From Cellulomonas flavigena DSM 20109 (lineage in GTDB: Bacteria > Actinomycetota > Actinomycetes > Actinomycetales > Cellulomonadaceae), in NCBI RefSeq assembly GCF_000092865.1, contig NC_014151.1:248001-312000 (forward strand): DNA of 64,000 nucleotides, given 5' to 3'. The notes below the pieces were generated by a model. That model searched no databases, had not been told where the DNA came from, and saw only the letters and a list, made by a program, of their open reading frames with translations. This document shows, in pieces, positions 24,590 through 33,225 of this stretch (its first letter is position 1; every line of letters begins with the position of its first letter). The position numbers and the translations under genes were made by a program.

Positions 24590-25054
24590 TCAGTCGCCCG
24601 TCGCGCTGGTCGGCGGCCCTGCGGTCGCGTCGGTCAGGCGCGCCATGTACCGCCCCGGCGCCGTGCGCTCGAAGCCGAACTTCTCGTACAGCCCGTGCGC
24701 GTCGGCCGTCGCCAGGACGGTGCGCGGCAGCCCGAGGGCGTCGAGGTGCTCGACGACCCCCGCGACGAGTGCCGTGCCGACGCCGTGCCCGCGCGCCGAG
24801 TCGTCGACGAACACGTCGCACAGCCACGCGAACGTCGCCCCGTCGGTGACGACGCGCGCGAACGCGACCTGCCGCCCGGTGTCCCGCTCGTGCACGCCGA
24901 AGCACAGGGACGCGTCGACCGCGGCGTCCTGCGCGGCGCGCGTGCGCCCGCGTGCCCAGTACGACAGGTCCGCGAGCCAGTGGTGCACGGTGTCCCGGTC
25001 GACGTCGGCGCGGTCGGCGGTGAAGCGGTAGCGGGCGGTGTCGAGGGTGGTCAC
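24590..25054 (-). CDS. GNAT family acetyltransferase
   Basis: 154 aa. The acetyl-CoA loop is VDDSARGHGVGTALV, followed by LATADAHGLYEKFGFERTAPGRYM, a standard single GNAT domain. Substrate unknown. The GTG overlaps the stop of the GGDEF-EAL gene (GTGA), suggesting coupling; a TACCGT hexamer 6 nt upstream may add an internal promoter. Confidence 0.9.
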   Translation of the reverse strand: MTTLDTARYRFTADRADVDRDTVHHWLADLSYWARGRTRAAQDAAVDASLCFGVHERDTGRQVAFARVVTDGATFAWLCDVFVDDSARGHGVGTALVAGVVEHLDALGLPRTVLATADAHGLYEKFGFERTAPGRYMARLTDATAGPPTSATGD

Positions 25055-26793
25055 GCCGGGACGGTACCGCCCGTGGCCCACCGTGTGGCGGCGAGCGCGG
25101 CGACCGGCAGCGGCCGCTCGTAGTGGTAGCCCTGGGCGGAGTGGCAGCCGAGCTCCTCGAGCATCGCGGCCTGCTCGGCGGTCTCCACGCCCTCGGCGAC
25201 CACGTGCATGCCGAGCTCGGCGCACAGGTCGAGCAGCGCGCGGACCATGCCGGTGCGCCGCGTGGACGTCGGCAGTGACGTGAGGAACTGCCGGTCGAGC
25301 TTGAGGAAGTCCGCGGGTAGCTCGTCCAGGCGGCTGAGGGACGAGTACCCGGTGCCGAAGTCGTCGATGGCGACACGCACGCCGCTCGCGCGCAGGGTCG
25401 CGAGGGCCCGCAGCGCCGCCGGGTCGGACGCCTCGACGACGCTCTCGGTGACCTCGAGGACGAACTGCGTGGTGGGCCAGTCGGCGGCGTCCAGCGCGGC
25501 GAGCACCCGGGCCGCGTAGTCCTGGCCGACGAGCTCGCGCCCCGACACGTTGACGCCCAGGGAGACCCGGCGGCCCCACGCCTCCTGCAGGGCGTGCGCG
25601 TCGGCGCACGCGAGCCGCAGCACGGTGGCGCCGAGACGGTCGATGATCCCGCCGTCCTCGGCGACGGCCACGAACTCCAGGGGCGGCACCCGCCCGAGGT
25701 CCGGGTGGTCCCAGCGGGCGAGGGCCTCGACGGCGACGGCGCGGTGGGAGCCCAGCTCGATGATCGGCTGCAGCTCGACGTGCACCTCGCCGGCGTCGAG
25801 GCCGCGCACGAGGTCGTCGACGAGCCCGTGGCGCCGCCGCTCCGAGAGCACCGTGCGGCCCCGCCCGGCGGCCTTCGCGGCGTACAGCGCGGTGTCGGTG
25901 CGGCGCAGCACCTCGGTGACGGTCTCGCCCTCGACGTGCTCGGCGACGCCGCACGACGCGGGCGCGGGCGCCGCGGCGCACAGCCGGTCGGCGAGCGCGT
26001 GCGCCTCGGCCCCGGTGCGTCCGGGGAGCAGCACCGCGAACTCGTCGCCGCCGCGGCGTCCGAGCACCATGCCGGGCACGTCGAGCGTGCGCCACGCGTC
26101 GGCGGTGGCGCGCAGCAGGTCGTCGCCGGCGGCGTGGCCGCGCTCGTCGTTGACGAGCTTGAAGTGGTCGATGTCGACGAGCGCGAGGGACAGCGGCTGG
26201 CCGCGTCGCCCGCGCCGGTCGATGGCCTGCTCGAGGGCGGCGTCCCACGCGCGGCGGTCCGCCAGGCCCGTGAGGGCGTCGACGCCGGCGGTCGAGGCGT
26301 AGCGCGCGAGCACCCCCACGGCGCGCGCGACGCCCGTCCACAGCACGGCGTACGCGGCGCACACCAGCGGCGGCACGTGGTGGACGACGAGCAGCGGCAC
26401 GACCTGCCCGACGCCGGCGACGGTGACGAGCACCCACGCGTCGAGGCGCCGCAGGAACAACATCGACTCGATGGCGACGAGCATCGCGATCGCGGCGGAC
26501 GTCATCGCGAGCGTCAGCGTGGGGGAGAACATGGTGCCGACGGTCAGGGCGAGGGCGCCGACGAGCACGGTCGCGGCGATGCCGCGCGTCGGGATGCGCG
26601 GGCCCACGAGCAGGAGCACCGGGCTCGTCGCCACCGCGAGGAGCGCGAGCGTGAGCAGCGGCAGCCCGCGGGCTCCCTGCATGCGCACGACGTCGAGCGA
26701 CAGCAGGGCCGCCGCGACGCCGCCCACGCCGAACAGGAAGGCGGTCGTGCGCACGAGGACGTCCGACGTGCCGGTGCGCGTCGTGGTGGCCAC
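25051..26793 (-). CDS. membrane-bound GGDEF-EAL cyclic-di-GMP protein
   Basis: 580 aa. Residues 1-165 hold about six helices. The GGDEF domain (about 170-325) keeps RRGGDEF, so diguanylate cyclase activity is possible. The EAL domain (about 335-575) keeps VEALARWDHP, NVSGREL, EVTESVVE, DDFGTGYSS and EGVET, so c-di-GMP phosphodiesterase activity is also possible. The protein would set local c-di-GMP levels. GTG at 26793 is preceded by GGTGGGG; GTG at 26823 is an alternative. Confidence 0.92.
   Translation of the reverse strand: MATTTRTGTSDVLVRTTAFLFGVGGVAAALLSLDVVRMQGARGLPLLTLALLAVATSPVLLLVGPRIPTRGIAATVLVGALALTVGTMFSPTLTLAMTSAAIAMLVAIESMLFLRRLDAWVLVTVAGVGQVVPLLVVHHVPPLVCAAYAVLWTGVARAVGVLARYASTAGVDALTGLADRRAWDAALEQAIDRRGRRGQPLSLALVDIDHFKLVNDERGHAAGDDLLRATADAWRTLDVPGMVLGRRGGDEFAVLLPGRTGAEAHALADRLCAAAPAPASCGVAEHVEGETVTEVLRRTDTALYAAKAAGRGRTVLSERRRHGLVDDLVRGLDAGEVHVELQPIIELGSHRAVAVEALARWDHPDLGRVPPLEFVAVAEDGGIIDRLGATVLRLACADAHALQEAWGRRVSLGVNVSGRELVGQDYAARVLAALDAADWPTTQFVLEVTESVVEASDPAALRALATLRASGVRVAIDDFGTGYSSLSRLDELPADFLKLDRQFLTSLPTSTRRTGMVRALLDLCAELGMHVVAEGVETAEQAAMLEELGCHSAQGYHYERPLPVAALAATRWATGGTVPA
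25061..25066 (-). promoter_or_regulatory. leaderless -10 hexamer inside the GGDEF-EAL gene
   Basis: TACCGT on the minus strand, 6 nt before GTG at 25054 and within the last codons of the upstream gene. Confidence 0.35.
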
Positions 26794-26907
26794 GCCCCAC
26801 CATCGTGGGCCGCGAGGGCGCACGTCCAGGCGCGGCGCCGGGTCGGTGCCCCGGACGGCGCAAGGATCACCCGCTCGCCACGTCCGGGGTGGCTCCGTCC
26901 GGTCGGG

Positions 26908-27711
26908 CTACAGGTCGAACCCGCCCTCGGTAGACAGCACCTGCCCGACCATCCAGCGGCCCTCGTCGCTCACGAGCCACGCGATGAGCCGTGCCGGGTC
27001 GTCGGGCTCCCCGAACCGCCCGCCGGGGAACTGCGCGTTGATCTCGGCGAGCTTCTCGGGCGGCAGGTGGGCGACGGCGTCGTCGAGGTAGCCGGTGTTG
27101 ACCGGCCCGGGGTTGACGGTGTTGAGCAGGACGCCGCGGCGTGCCAGGTCGGCGGCGACGGAGGCGGTGAGTCCGGCCAGGGCGGCCTTCGACGCCACGT
27201 ACGCGATCTCGTCCGGCATCGCGCCGCGCACCTGCCCGGACGTCATCCACACGACGCGTCCGCCGGGCCGTCCGTCGTGCTGCGCGGCGAACGCCTTCGT
27301 CGCGAGGATCGTCGAGCGCGCGTTGACGGCCCAGTGCAGGTCGAGCGACTCCGCGGTCTGCGTGGCCAGGGGACCGTCGCTCTGGCTGGTGGCGTGGTTG
27401 CAGACGAGCACGTCGAGGTGCCCGAGCGCGTCGGTGGCCCGGGCGACCAGCTCCTCGCCGCCGGTGGGGGCCGCGAGGTCCAGGCTCGTGGCCGCGAGCC
27501 GTGCGCCGGGGACGAGCTGCTCCTGCAGTGCGGCGAGCACCGCGTCGACGTCGTCGGCGCCCCACGGCACCGACGCGTCGTGCGGCTGCCAGTGCTGGAC
27601 GAACAGGTCGGCCCCCGCGCGGGCCAGCCGCGACGCGACGGCGAACCCGATGCCGCGACGGCGGCTGACCCCGGTGACGACGGCGGTGCGACCGCGCAGA
27701 CCCTCGCTCAT
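26908..27711 (-). CDS. short-chain dehydrogenase/reductase
   Basis: 267 aa. Cofactor loop TAVVTGVSRRRGIGFAVA, NNAG-region variant VCNHATS, catalytic Ser in VVWMTSGQ and YVASKAAL (Tyr-xxx-Lys), with C-terminal GGFDL. This is a classical SDR, probably NADP-linked from the Arg-rich loop. The unusual GVSRRRGIG loop is seen in the 3-oxoacyl-reductase-like subgroup. TACGGT lies 8 nt before the ATG. Confidence 0.9.
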   Translation of the reverse strand: MSEGLRGRTAVVTGVSRRRGIGFAVASRLARAGADLFVQHWQPHDASVPWGADDVDAVLAALQEQLVPGARLAATSLDLAAPTGGEELVARATDALGHLDVLVCNHATSQSDGPLATQTAESLDLHWAVNARSTILATKAFAAQHDGRPGGRVVWMTSGQVRGAMPDEIAYVASKAALAGLTASVAADLARRGVLLNTVNPGPVNTGYLDDAVAHLPPEKLAEINAQFPGGRFGEPDDPARLIAWLVSDEGRWMVGQVLSTEGGFDL

Positions 27712-27719
27712 GGGCGTCG

Positions 27720-27725
27720 ACCGTA
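27720..27725 (-). promoter_or_regulatory. near-leaderless -10 hexamer
   Basis: TACGGT on the minus strand, 8 nt before ATG at 27711. Confidence 0.45.
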
Positions 27726-27832
27726 GGTGCGTCGGCACGCCGCCGCCAGCGCTTTGCGACCGGCCCGTGCCCCACGGGCGCTCGCGGGGAGCGGGCGCTG
27801 AGTCACGGTGCCGCTGAGCGGTCCGGCCCCCC

Positions 27833-27838
27833 TAAGGT
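27833..27838 (+). promoter_or_regulatory. leaderless -10 hexamer
   Basis: TAAGGT, 6 nt before GTG at 27845. Confidence 0.55.
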
Positions 27839-27844
27839 GTCCCG

Positions 27845-29008
27845 GTGAGCAGCGCCACCGGGCAGGTCGAGGTTCGTCGGCACAAGGGCCTGGTCCCGTG
27901 GCAGGGTCAGACGATCCTCGCGGCGTTCGACCCCCGCCGGAACTCGCTCAACCTGGTCCGACTCGTGCTGGCGCTGATGGTCCTGCTCGCGCACTCGTAC
28001 ACCCTCTCGGGCAACGGCTTCGGCCCGCTGTTCAACGGCGACCACCTCGGCACCTGGGCCGTCTACGGCTTCTTCTGCCTCAGCGGCTACCTGATCACCG
28101 GCAGCCGGCTGCGCTCCCGGTTCGTGGACTACCTGAGCCACCGCATCGCCCGCATCTTCCCGGGCTTCCTGGTCTCGCTGGTCGTGGTGGTCGCGGGGTT
28201 CGCCCCGATCGCCTACGTCCGCCAGCACGGCTCGATCGACGGCTACCTGACCACGCCGGCGACGCCGCTGCACCACGTCGTGGCCAACATGGGCCTCAGC
28301 ATGCACGAGTGGAGCGTCGCGGGCACGTTGACGGCCAACCCGTACCCCCACATGTGGAACGGCTCGCTGTGGTCGCTCTACTACGAGTTCCTCTGCTACC
28401 TGGCCGTCGGCGCCCTGCTCTCCTTCGCCGTGATGCGCCGCCGCCCGTGGCTGCTGGTGCCCACCTTCCTGCTCACGGTGCTGGCCGCGGCGAACGCCGA
28501 CACCGTCGTCAACGGCTACTTCGGCGGCAACCGCGACGTGGCCCTGCTGGTCGACGTGCTGCCGTTCTTCATGGGGGGCGCCGCCGTGCACGCCCTGCGC
28601 GGCGTCATCCCGCTCACCCGGTGGTCGGCCCTGGCCTCGGCCGTGGGTCTGGTCCTGCTCGTCAGTGCCGACGGCACCTGGGGCCCCGCGCTGGCGGCTC
28701 CCTTCATCACCGTGCTCCTGATGTGGCTCGGCAAGGTGCTTCCGTGCCCCGAGCTGGTGCGGCGCCACGACGTCTCGTACGGCTGCTACATCTACGCCTT
28801 CCCCAGCCAGCAGCTCGTCGCCGCGCTCGGCGGGGCGGCCTGGGGGACGTACGTCCACGCCGCGCTCGCGCTGCCGATCACGGTCGCGCTCGCCACGGCG
28901 AGCTGGCTGCTCGTCGAGCGGCGGGCGATGCGCGTGGTGCGTCGGGGCGAGCCGGTGCCCGTGGCCACCGTCAGCCCGGTCGCTGCACCGATCGCGGTGT
29001 CCGAGTGA
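27845..29008 (+). CDS. acyltransferase family 3 membrane protein
   Basis: 387 aa with about ten helices. LNLVRLVLALMVLLAHSYTL carries the catalytic-type His, followed by YGFFCLSGYLITGSRLRSR and SLWSLYYEFLCYLAVG. These are the marks of the OafA/acyltransferase-3 family, which moves acetyl or other acyl groups onto cell-surface sugars or lipids. The acceptor is unknown. Base use is slightly less biased than its neighbours. The 253 nt after the gene hold no recognisable gene. Confidence 0.92.
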   Translation: MSSATGQVEVRRHKGLVPWQGQTILAAFDPRRNSLNLVRLVLALMVLLAHSYTLSGNGFGPLFNGDHLGTWAVYGFFCLSGYLITGSRLRSRFVDYLSHRIARIFPGFLVSLVVVVAGFAPIAYVRQHGSIDGYLTTPATPLHHVVANMGLSMHEWSVAGTLTANPYPHMWNGSLWSLYYEFLCYLAVGALLSFAVMRRRPWLLVPTFLLTVLAAANADTVVNGYFGGNRDVALLVDVLPFFMGGAAVHALRGVIPLTRWSALASAVGLVLLVSADGTWGPALAAPFITVLLMWLGKVLPCPELVRRHDVSYGCYIYAFPSQQLVAALGGAAWGTYVHAALALPITVALATASWLLVERRAMRVVRRGEPVPVATVSPVAAPIAVSE

Positions 29009-29261
29009 GGGGCTCGGACCAGCGGCACGGCGCGGCGTGCGACCCGCCCGACGAGCTCGGTGGTCGAGATCCCGCGCCTGGAGCGGCACGTCGGGGATCA
29101 CCTCGTCGACCCACCGGCACGCCTCCGACGGCGACCCGCTCGGCGACCGTCATGATGGGTGCGCGGCTGCAGGTGGCGACCGTCCCGTCGCCCGGCAGGC
29201 CCACCACGACCTCGTCCCCGTGCTCGCCGGGCGCGACGCACGCCCGGCGGAAGGGAAGCCC

Positions 29262-29801
29262 ATGGACGCCCGTGCAGTCCCGCAGCCTGCGCTCGACCGC
29301 ATGGTCGACCCCGCCGGCCACCCGCTCGTGGTGGGCGTGGTCCCGGGGCAGGACCCGCTCGTGGTGCGCACCGCCGCGGCGTGGGGCCGGGCCGTCGGGG
29401 CGCCCTACCTGCACCTCGCGTACGTGGACCCGACGCGCTACGTCGTCCACGAGCGTGCCGACGGGTCCGTCGCGCACATGTCGATGGACCCCGACGGCAA
29501 CGACGACGCCTGGCGGCGCACGCGTGACGAGCTGCGCGCCCAGGCGGCCGAGCACCTCGCCGGGCAGCAGGTCGTGTGGCGTGTGCACTACCTGGCGGGC
29601 CGCCCCGACCGCGCGCTCACGCACCTGGCGCGCGCCGTCGACGCGTCGGCGGTCGTCGTGGGCAGCCGGTCCGGGCGGCTGCGCGAGCTCCTCGAGGGCT
29701 CGATCGCGCTGCACCTCGCGTACCACCAGCACCGTCCGGTGCTCACCGTGCCGCTGAGCGTCGCGGACTGGAAGGACCCGCAGGCGCCGTGGCAGCGCTG
29801 A
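29262..29801 (+). CDS. universal stress protein
   Basis: 179 aa with a single UspA fold: PLVVGVVPGQDPLVVRTAAAWGRAVGA at the start and the ATP-binding motif VVGSRSGRLRELLEGSIALHLAYHQHRPVLTVP near the end (G-2X-G-9X-G-S). ATG at 29262 follows GGAAGGGAAG. The end overlaps the first crcB gene by 13 nt, so the three genes are probably co-transcribed. Confidence 0.85.
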   Translation: MDARAVPQPALDRMVDPAGHPLVVGVVPGQDPLVVRTAAAWGRAVGAPYLHLAYVDPTRYVVHERADGSVAHMSMDPDGNDDAWRRTRDELRAQAAEHLAGQQVVWRVHYLAGRPDRALTHLARAVDASAVVVGSRSGRLRELLEGSIALHLAYHQHRPVLTVPLSVADWKDPQAPWQR

Positions 29802-30325
29802 CGCCGCCGGGCACAGCGCCCGGGGCGCCGGGCGACGACACCCCGCTCGCCCTGCCGGCGGGAGCTGCGCTCGTCGCCGCCGGCGGCACGCTCGGGGTGC
29901 TCGTGCGCGCGCTGCTCACGTCCCCCGCCGGGCCGGGCGCGTGGCCGTGGGCGACGTTCGTCGTCAACGTGACCGGCTCGCTCGTGCTCGGTGCGTTGCT
30001 CGCGGTGCTGCAGCGCGGTCCGGACGTCGGGCAGCGGCGCGCGGTGCGTCTCGTGGTCGGCACCGGGGTGCTGGGCGGTTTCACGACGTACAGCACGTTC
30101 GCGCTGGAGGTCCACCGGCTGGTGTCGACCGGCCACGTGGTGACCGGGGTGGTGTACGCCCTGGGCAGCGTGGTGCTGGGGGTCGCGGCGGCGGGCGTCG
30201 GGATCGTGGTGGCAGGGCGGGTGCTCGCCGCCCGTGTCCCCTCCCGCGAGGGGCACGGCCCCGGGGCGGACGGGGCCACGTCCGGCACGCCCGACGGGCC
30301 CGGCACGCCCGGTGCGTCCGCGTGA
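29789..30325 (+). CDS. crcB: CrcB/Fluc fluoride channel subunit 1
   Basis: 178 aa, four helices: GGTLGVLVRALL, ATFVVNVTGSLVLGALL, and GVLGGFTTYSTFALEV, which holds the TTYSTF fluoride-path residues. A polar tail of 30 residues follows. GTG lies inside the usp gene. The next gene is a second, diverged subunit, as expected when the channel is a heterodimer. Exports fluoride. Confidence 0.92.
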   Translation: MAALTPPGTAPGAPGDDTPLALPAGAALVAAGGTLGVLVRALLTSPAGPGAWPWATFVVNVTGSLVLGALLAVLQRGPDVGQRRAVRLVVGTGVLGGFTTYSTFALEVHRLVSTGHVVTGVVYALGSVVLGVAAAGVGIVVAGRVLAARVPSREGHGPGADGATSGTPDGPGTPGASA

Positions 30326-30687
30326 TCGTCGTGCTCGCGCTCGCGGGCGGGCTCGGTGCGGCCGCGCGGTTCGTCGTCGACACCCTCGTGACCCGGCGCA
30401 CGCGGTCCGTCGGTGTCCCGGTCGGCACGGTCGTCGTCAACGCCACGGCCTGCCTGCTCCTGGGGGCGCTGACCGGTTGGCTGCTGGGCCACGCCGGCCA
30501 CGACGGGGCGGGCGCGGTGCTCGGCGTGGGGTTCCTGGGGGGCTACTCGACCTTCAGCACGGCGAGCGTCGAGGCGGCCCGTCTCCTGCTCGCCGGCCGC
30601 GGTCCGGCGGCCGCCACCCACGCCCTCGTCATGCTCACGACGTCCCTCGCCGCGTCCGTCGTCGGCCTCACCCTCACCTCCCCCTGA
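30322..30687 (+). CDS. crcB: CrcB/Fluc fluoride channel subunit 2
   Basis: 121 aa, four helices: GGLGAAARFVVDTL, GTVVVNATACLLLGALTG and GVGFLGGYSTFSTASVEAARLL. GTG at 30322 overlaps the stop of subunit 1. It should assemble antiparallel with subunit 1. Confidence 0.93.
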   Translation: MIVVLALAGGLGAAARFVVDTLVTRRTRSVGVPVGTVVVNATACLLLGALTGWLLGHAGHDGAGAVLGVGFLGGYSTFSTASVEAARLLLAGRGPAAATHALVMLTTSLAASVVGLTLTSP

Positions 30688-30695
30688 CACCCGGA

Positions 30696-30771
30696 CGCCG
30701 AGTGCGGGGGAACCGTGCCGAGTGCGGAGGTCGTCCCCCCGCACTCGGCGGGTGATCCCCCGCACTCGGCG
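30696..30771. terminator. nested double inverted repeat, likely two-way terminator
   Basis: Four copies of a CCGAGTGCGG core: forward at 30696-30710 and 30717-30730, reversed at 30735-30750 and 30757-30771. The outer pair is a perfect 15-bp match. It lies between convergent crcB and the esterase gene. Confidence 0.65.
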
Positions 30772-30886
30772 TCATGGGTGGGGCGGGTCGCGCCGTGTCA
30801 CCAGGACGGCGCGGCCCGCCCGTCCCCGGTCGTCCGGTGTGCCCGCACGCGCGAGGTGCGGGCCCGCCCGGCCGGGGAGAGGGGTG

Positions 30887-32230
30887 TCAGGCGGCCGAGC
30901 AGGTGAGGTTCGACAGGCTCGACGGCGCGTTGCCGCTGCCGAGGAAGCCGAAGCTCGCGCTGCCGCTCGCGTTCAGCGCGCCGTTCCAGGACACGTTCTT
31001 CACCTGGACCTGACCGCCCTGCGAGAGCTCGCCGTTCCAGAGCTGCTCGATGCGCTCGCCGTTCGAGCTCCACGAGACGGTCCAGCCGCGGATCGAGGAA
31101 CCGGCGCTCACGGTCACCTCACCCTGCCAGCCGCCGGGCCACGAGTTCATGAGCTTGTACGTCGCGGTGCAGCCACCCGAGGCGGGCGGCGGGGTGGTGC
31201 CCGCGGGCGACGGCGTCGGGCTCGGCGTGGTCGAGACCGTCGGCGTCGAGGAGGGCGTGGGCGAGAAGGTCGGCGTCGGCGAGACCGTCGGCGTCGGGGT
31301 GGGCGTCGGGGTGGGCGTCGGGCCGCTCGTCGACGGCAGCGACGTGAAGAACGACCAGATCTCCCCGGGGACGTGCGAGCGCTGCTGGCCGCGGTCGACA
31401 GCGGCCCACTGGTGGTCGCTGTCGTTGGCGATCCAGACCACGGGGTAGCCGTCGCGGCACTGGTACACCGTCTTGGTGTGCGCCTGCCCGCTGTTGCCCT
31501 GCGGCTCGGGAGCGTTCTGGGCCTGGCAGCCGTTGTTCCGCAGTGCGCGGTCACGCAGTGCGCGGCCCTGGGAGATGTTGAGGACGCTGTCGACGACGCC
31601 GTGCGAGCCGAGGTACGCGATGGGCTGGGTGCCGCCGTCGCAGCCGGAGAGCTGCGCACCGTTGAGCACCGCCACCGCGCGGAACACGTTCGCACGCGCG
31701 CACGCCAGCGCGTTGCTCATGCCGCCGCCGTAGCTGAAGCCGGTCGAGAAGATCTGCGACGAGTCGACGCACAGCGCGTTCTGGACCGTGCGCAGGATGT
31801 CGTCGATGAACGTGGTGTCACGCCCGTTGGGGTTGGGCCACGCGTTGTCGATGCCTTGCGGCGCGACGAAGATCGTGCTGTTGTTGGCCAGCGGCTTGAG
31901 GCCGTAGAACTGCTCGTTGACGACGTCCTGCGACGTACCGTGCCACCAGTGGATGCCGAACACCAGGCGGTACTGCCGGTTCGGGTCGTAGTTGGAGGGC
32001 ACGTCGAGGCGGAACGAGCGCTGCTGCCCGCCGCTGGTGATGGTCTGGTTGCCGGTGCTCAGGCGCGGTGAGCTGCCACAGCCGGCCGAGCCGGCCATGG
32101 GCGCGACGCCGCCCGCCAGGGTGGGGGCGGGCTGGGCCGTCGCGGGGGCTGCGAGGCCGCCGAGGACGAGCGCCGCGGCTGCTGCCACGAGCACCGCCCT
32201 GCGTGGCCGGGACGTGTGTCGGAGTCGCAC
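30887..32230 (-). CDS. secreted CE1-type esterase with C-terminal CBM2
   Basis: 447 aa. Signal peptide to about residue 33. Residues 50-300 form an alpha/beta-hydrolase of the feruloyl esterase / PHB-depolymerase type: YRLVFGIHWWHGTS, APQGID and the nucleophile elbow TGFSYGGGMSN (Ser near 166), with His in SDHQW. A Thr-Pro linker (PTPTPT...) leads to a family 2 CBM (about 350-447, Cys at both ends, WPGGWQGEV, SWNG). A role in releasing ferulate from arabinoxylan fits the neighbouring xylanases, but acetyl esterase is possible. GTG start with GGGAGGATCC upstream. Confidence 0.88.
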   Translation of the reverse strand: MRLRHTSRPRRAVLVAAAAALVLGGLAAPATAQPAPTLAGGVAPMAGSAGCGSSPRLSTGNQTITSGGQQRSFRLDVPSNYDPNRQYRLVFGIHWWHGTSQDVVNEQFYGLKPLANNSTIFVAPQGIDNAWPNPNGRDTTFIDDILRTVQNALCVDSSQIFSTGFSYGGGMSNALACARANVFRAVAVLNGAQLSGCDGGTQPIAYLGSHGVVDSVLNISQGRALRDRALRNNGCQAQNAPEPQGNSGQAHTKTVYQCRDGYPVVWIANDSDHQWAAVDRGQQRSHVPGEIWSFFTSLPSTSGPTPTPTPTPTPTVSPTPTFSPTPSSTPTVSTTPSPTPSPAGTTPPPASGGCTATYKLMNSWPGGWQGEVTVSAGSSIRGWTVSWSSNGERIEQLWNGELSQGGQVQVKNVSWNGALNASGSASFGFLGSGNAPSSLSNLTCSAA

Positions 32231-32351
32231 GGTGGATCCTCCCTGCTGAGCGCCCGGCCCCGATGCCGGTGCGCGGATTCGCCGCGCGGGGGTGATGGTG
32301 CAGCACGGCGTGCGGCGAATTTAGCGATACACCAGGAGCTAGACGTAGATG

Positions 32352-32365
32352 GCGAAACGCTTCGC
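32352..32365. promoter_or_regulatory. LacI-type operator candidate upstream of CE1 gene
   Basis: GCGAAACGCTTCGC, palindromic except one base pair, 122 nt before the start at 32230. Related to sites before the xylanase genes. Confidence 0.4.
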
Positions 32366-32445
32366 TCGACACATCGGTGACGCTCGTCGGTCGTGCGCGA
32401 ACCTTTGCCGCATGTCCGGACGGGCAGGTCGGTCCGCTGGTTGCC

Positions 32446-33075
32446 TCAGCGGACGGTCGACGTGCGCCGCATCGCCTGCGCCACGGCGGCCGCGCGCGGG
32501 TCGCCCTCGGCCTCCAGGCCCGCGACGACGCCGGCGTGGTCCGCCGCCGACCGGTTCTGGCTCAGCTTGTCCTTGGCCTCGACGCGCTCGATCGTGAGCT
32601 CGATGCCGACGATCGCCCGCAGCTGCTTCTCGACGAACCCCTCGGGGGCGTCGGCGACGTGCCACCGGTCGGCGCGCCCCGCCTCGTTCCGGTCGGTGAG
32701 GAGCGTGACGGCCTCGCGCAGCCACGCCGCGTCCGTCCGTACCCGAGCCCGGCCCGTGAGGTGCACGGCCGAGTAGTTCCACGTCGGCACCATGCGGCCG
32801 TGCTCGGCCTTGCTGGGGTACCAGGACGCCGACACGTACGCCTGCGGTCCCGTGACGACGGCCAGCGCCGGGGCGTCGTCGCCGATCGTCCGCCACTGCG
32901 GGTTGGCGCGCGCCATGTGCATGACGAGGCGGTCGCCGTCCCACACGACGGGCAGCAGCGTCGACGTCGGGTAGCCGTCGGGGCCGACGGTCACGAGCTC
33001 GGCGGAGCCGGCCGAGGCGACCAGCGCGCGGACCTGCTCGGCGTCGTCGAGGGCGTTGAACACGGGGACGTACAC
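32446..33075 (-). CDS. PaiB-like FMN-binding protein
   Basis: 209 aa. MYVP.FN at the start, HMARANPQWR, VSASWYPSKAEHGRMVPTWNYSAVHLTG and FVEKQLRAIVGIELTIERVEAKDKLSQNR are the family marks of PaiB. The fold is a split-barrel flavin-binding domain; Bacillus PaiB is described as a transcriptional regulator of protease genes. GTG at 33075 follows TAGCGT by 6 nt. Confidence 0.9.
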   Translation of the reverse strand: MYVPVFNALDDAEQVRALVASAGSAELVTVGPDGYPTSTLLPVVWDGDRLVMHMARANPQWRTIGDDAPALAVVTGPQAYVSASWYPSKAEHGRMVPTWNYSAVHLTGRARVRTDAAWLREAVTLLTDRNEAGRADRWHVADAPEGFVEKQLRAIVGIELTIERVEAKDKLSQNRSAADHAGVVAGLEAEGDPRAAAVAQAMRRTSTVR

Positions 33076-33081
33076 GCCACG

Positions 33082-33087
33082 ACGCTA
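33082..33087 (-). promoter_or_regulatory. leaderless -10 hexamer
   Basis: TAGCGT on the minus strand, 6 nt before GTG at 33075. Confidence 0.55.
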
Positions 33088-33143
33088 GCGCCGCGACGGT
33101 GCGGGCGGCGACGGGATTGCTGCACGGACGCCCGTCGGGACGG

Positions 33144-33190
33144 CCGCGGGGCCGCCCGCCGGAGGAGTGCTCCGGTGGACGGCCCCGCGG
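33144..33190 (-). terminator. terminator of the xylanase D gene
   Basis: Perfect 11-bp stem CCGCGGGGCCG / CGGCCCCGCGG with an inner CCGGAG / CTCCGG hairpin, 36 nt after the stop. Confidence 0.75.
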
Positions 33191-33225
33191 GTCGTGCGGT
33201 CGTGCGGTGGTGCGGTGCGCCAGGG

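Noticed and set aside
29009..29261. Possible fluoride riboswitch before the usp-crcB-crcB unit
   Set aside because: The conserved fluoride-aptamer core was not found; no gene or clear RNA seen in these 253 nt.
28971..29732. Minus-strand frame opposite the usp gene
   Set aside because: No domain, no start signal, and usp shows a complete UspA fold on the plus strand.
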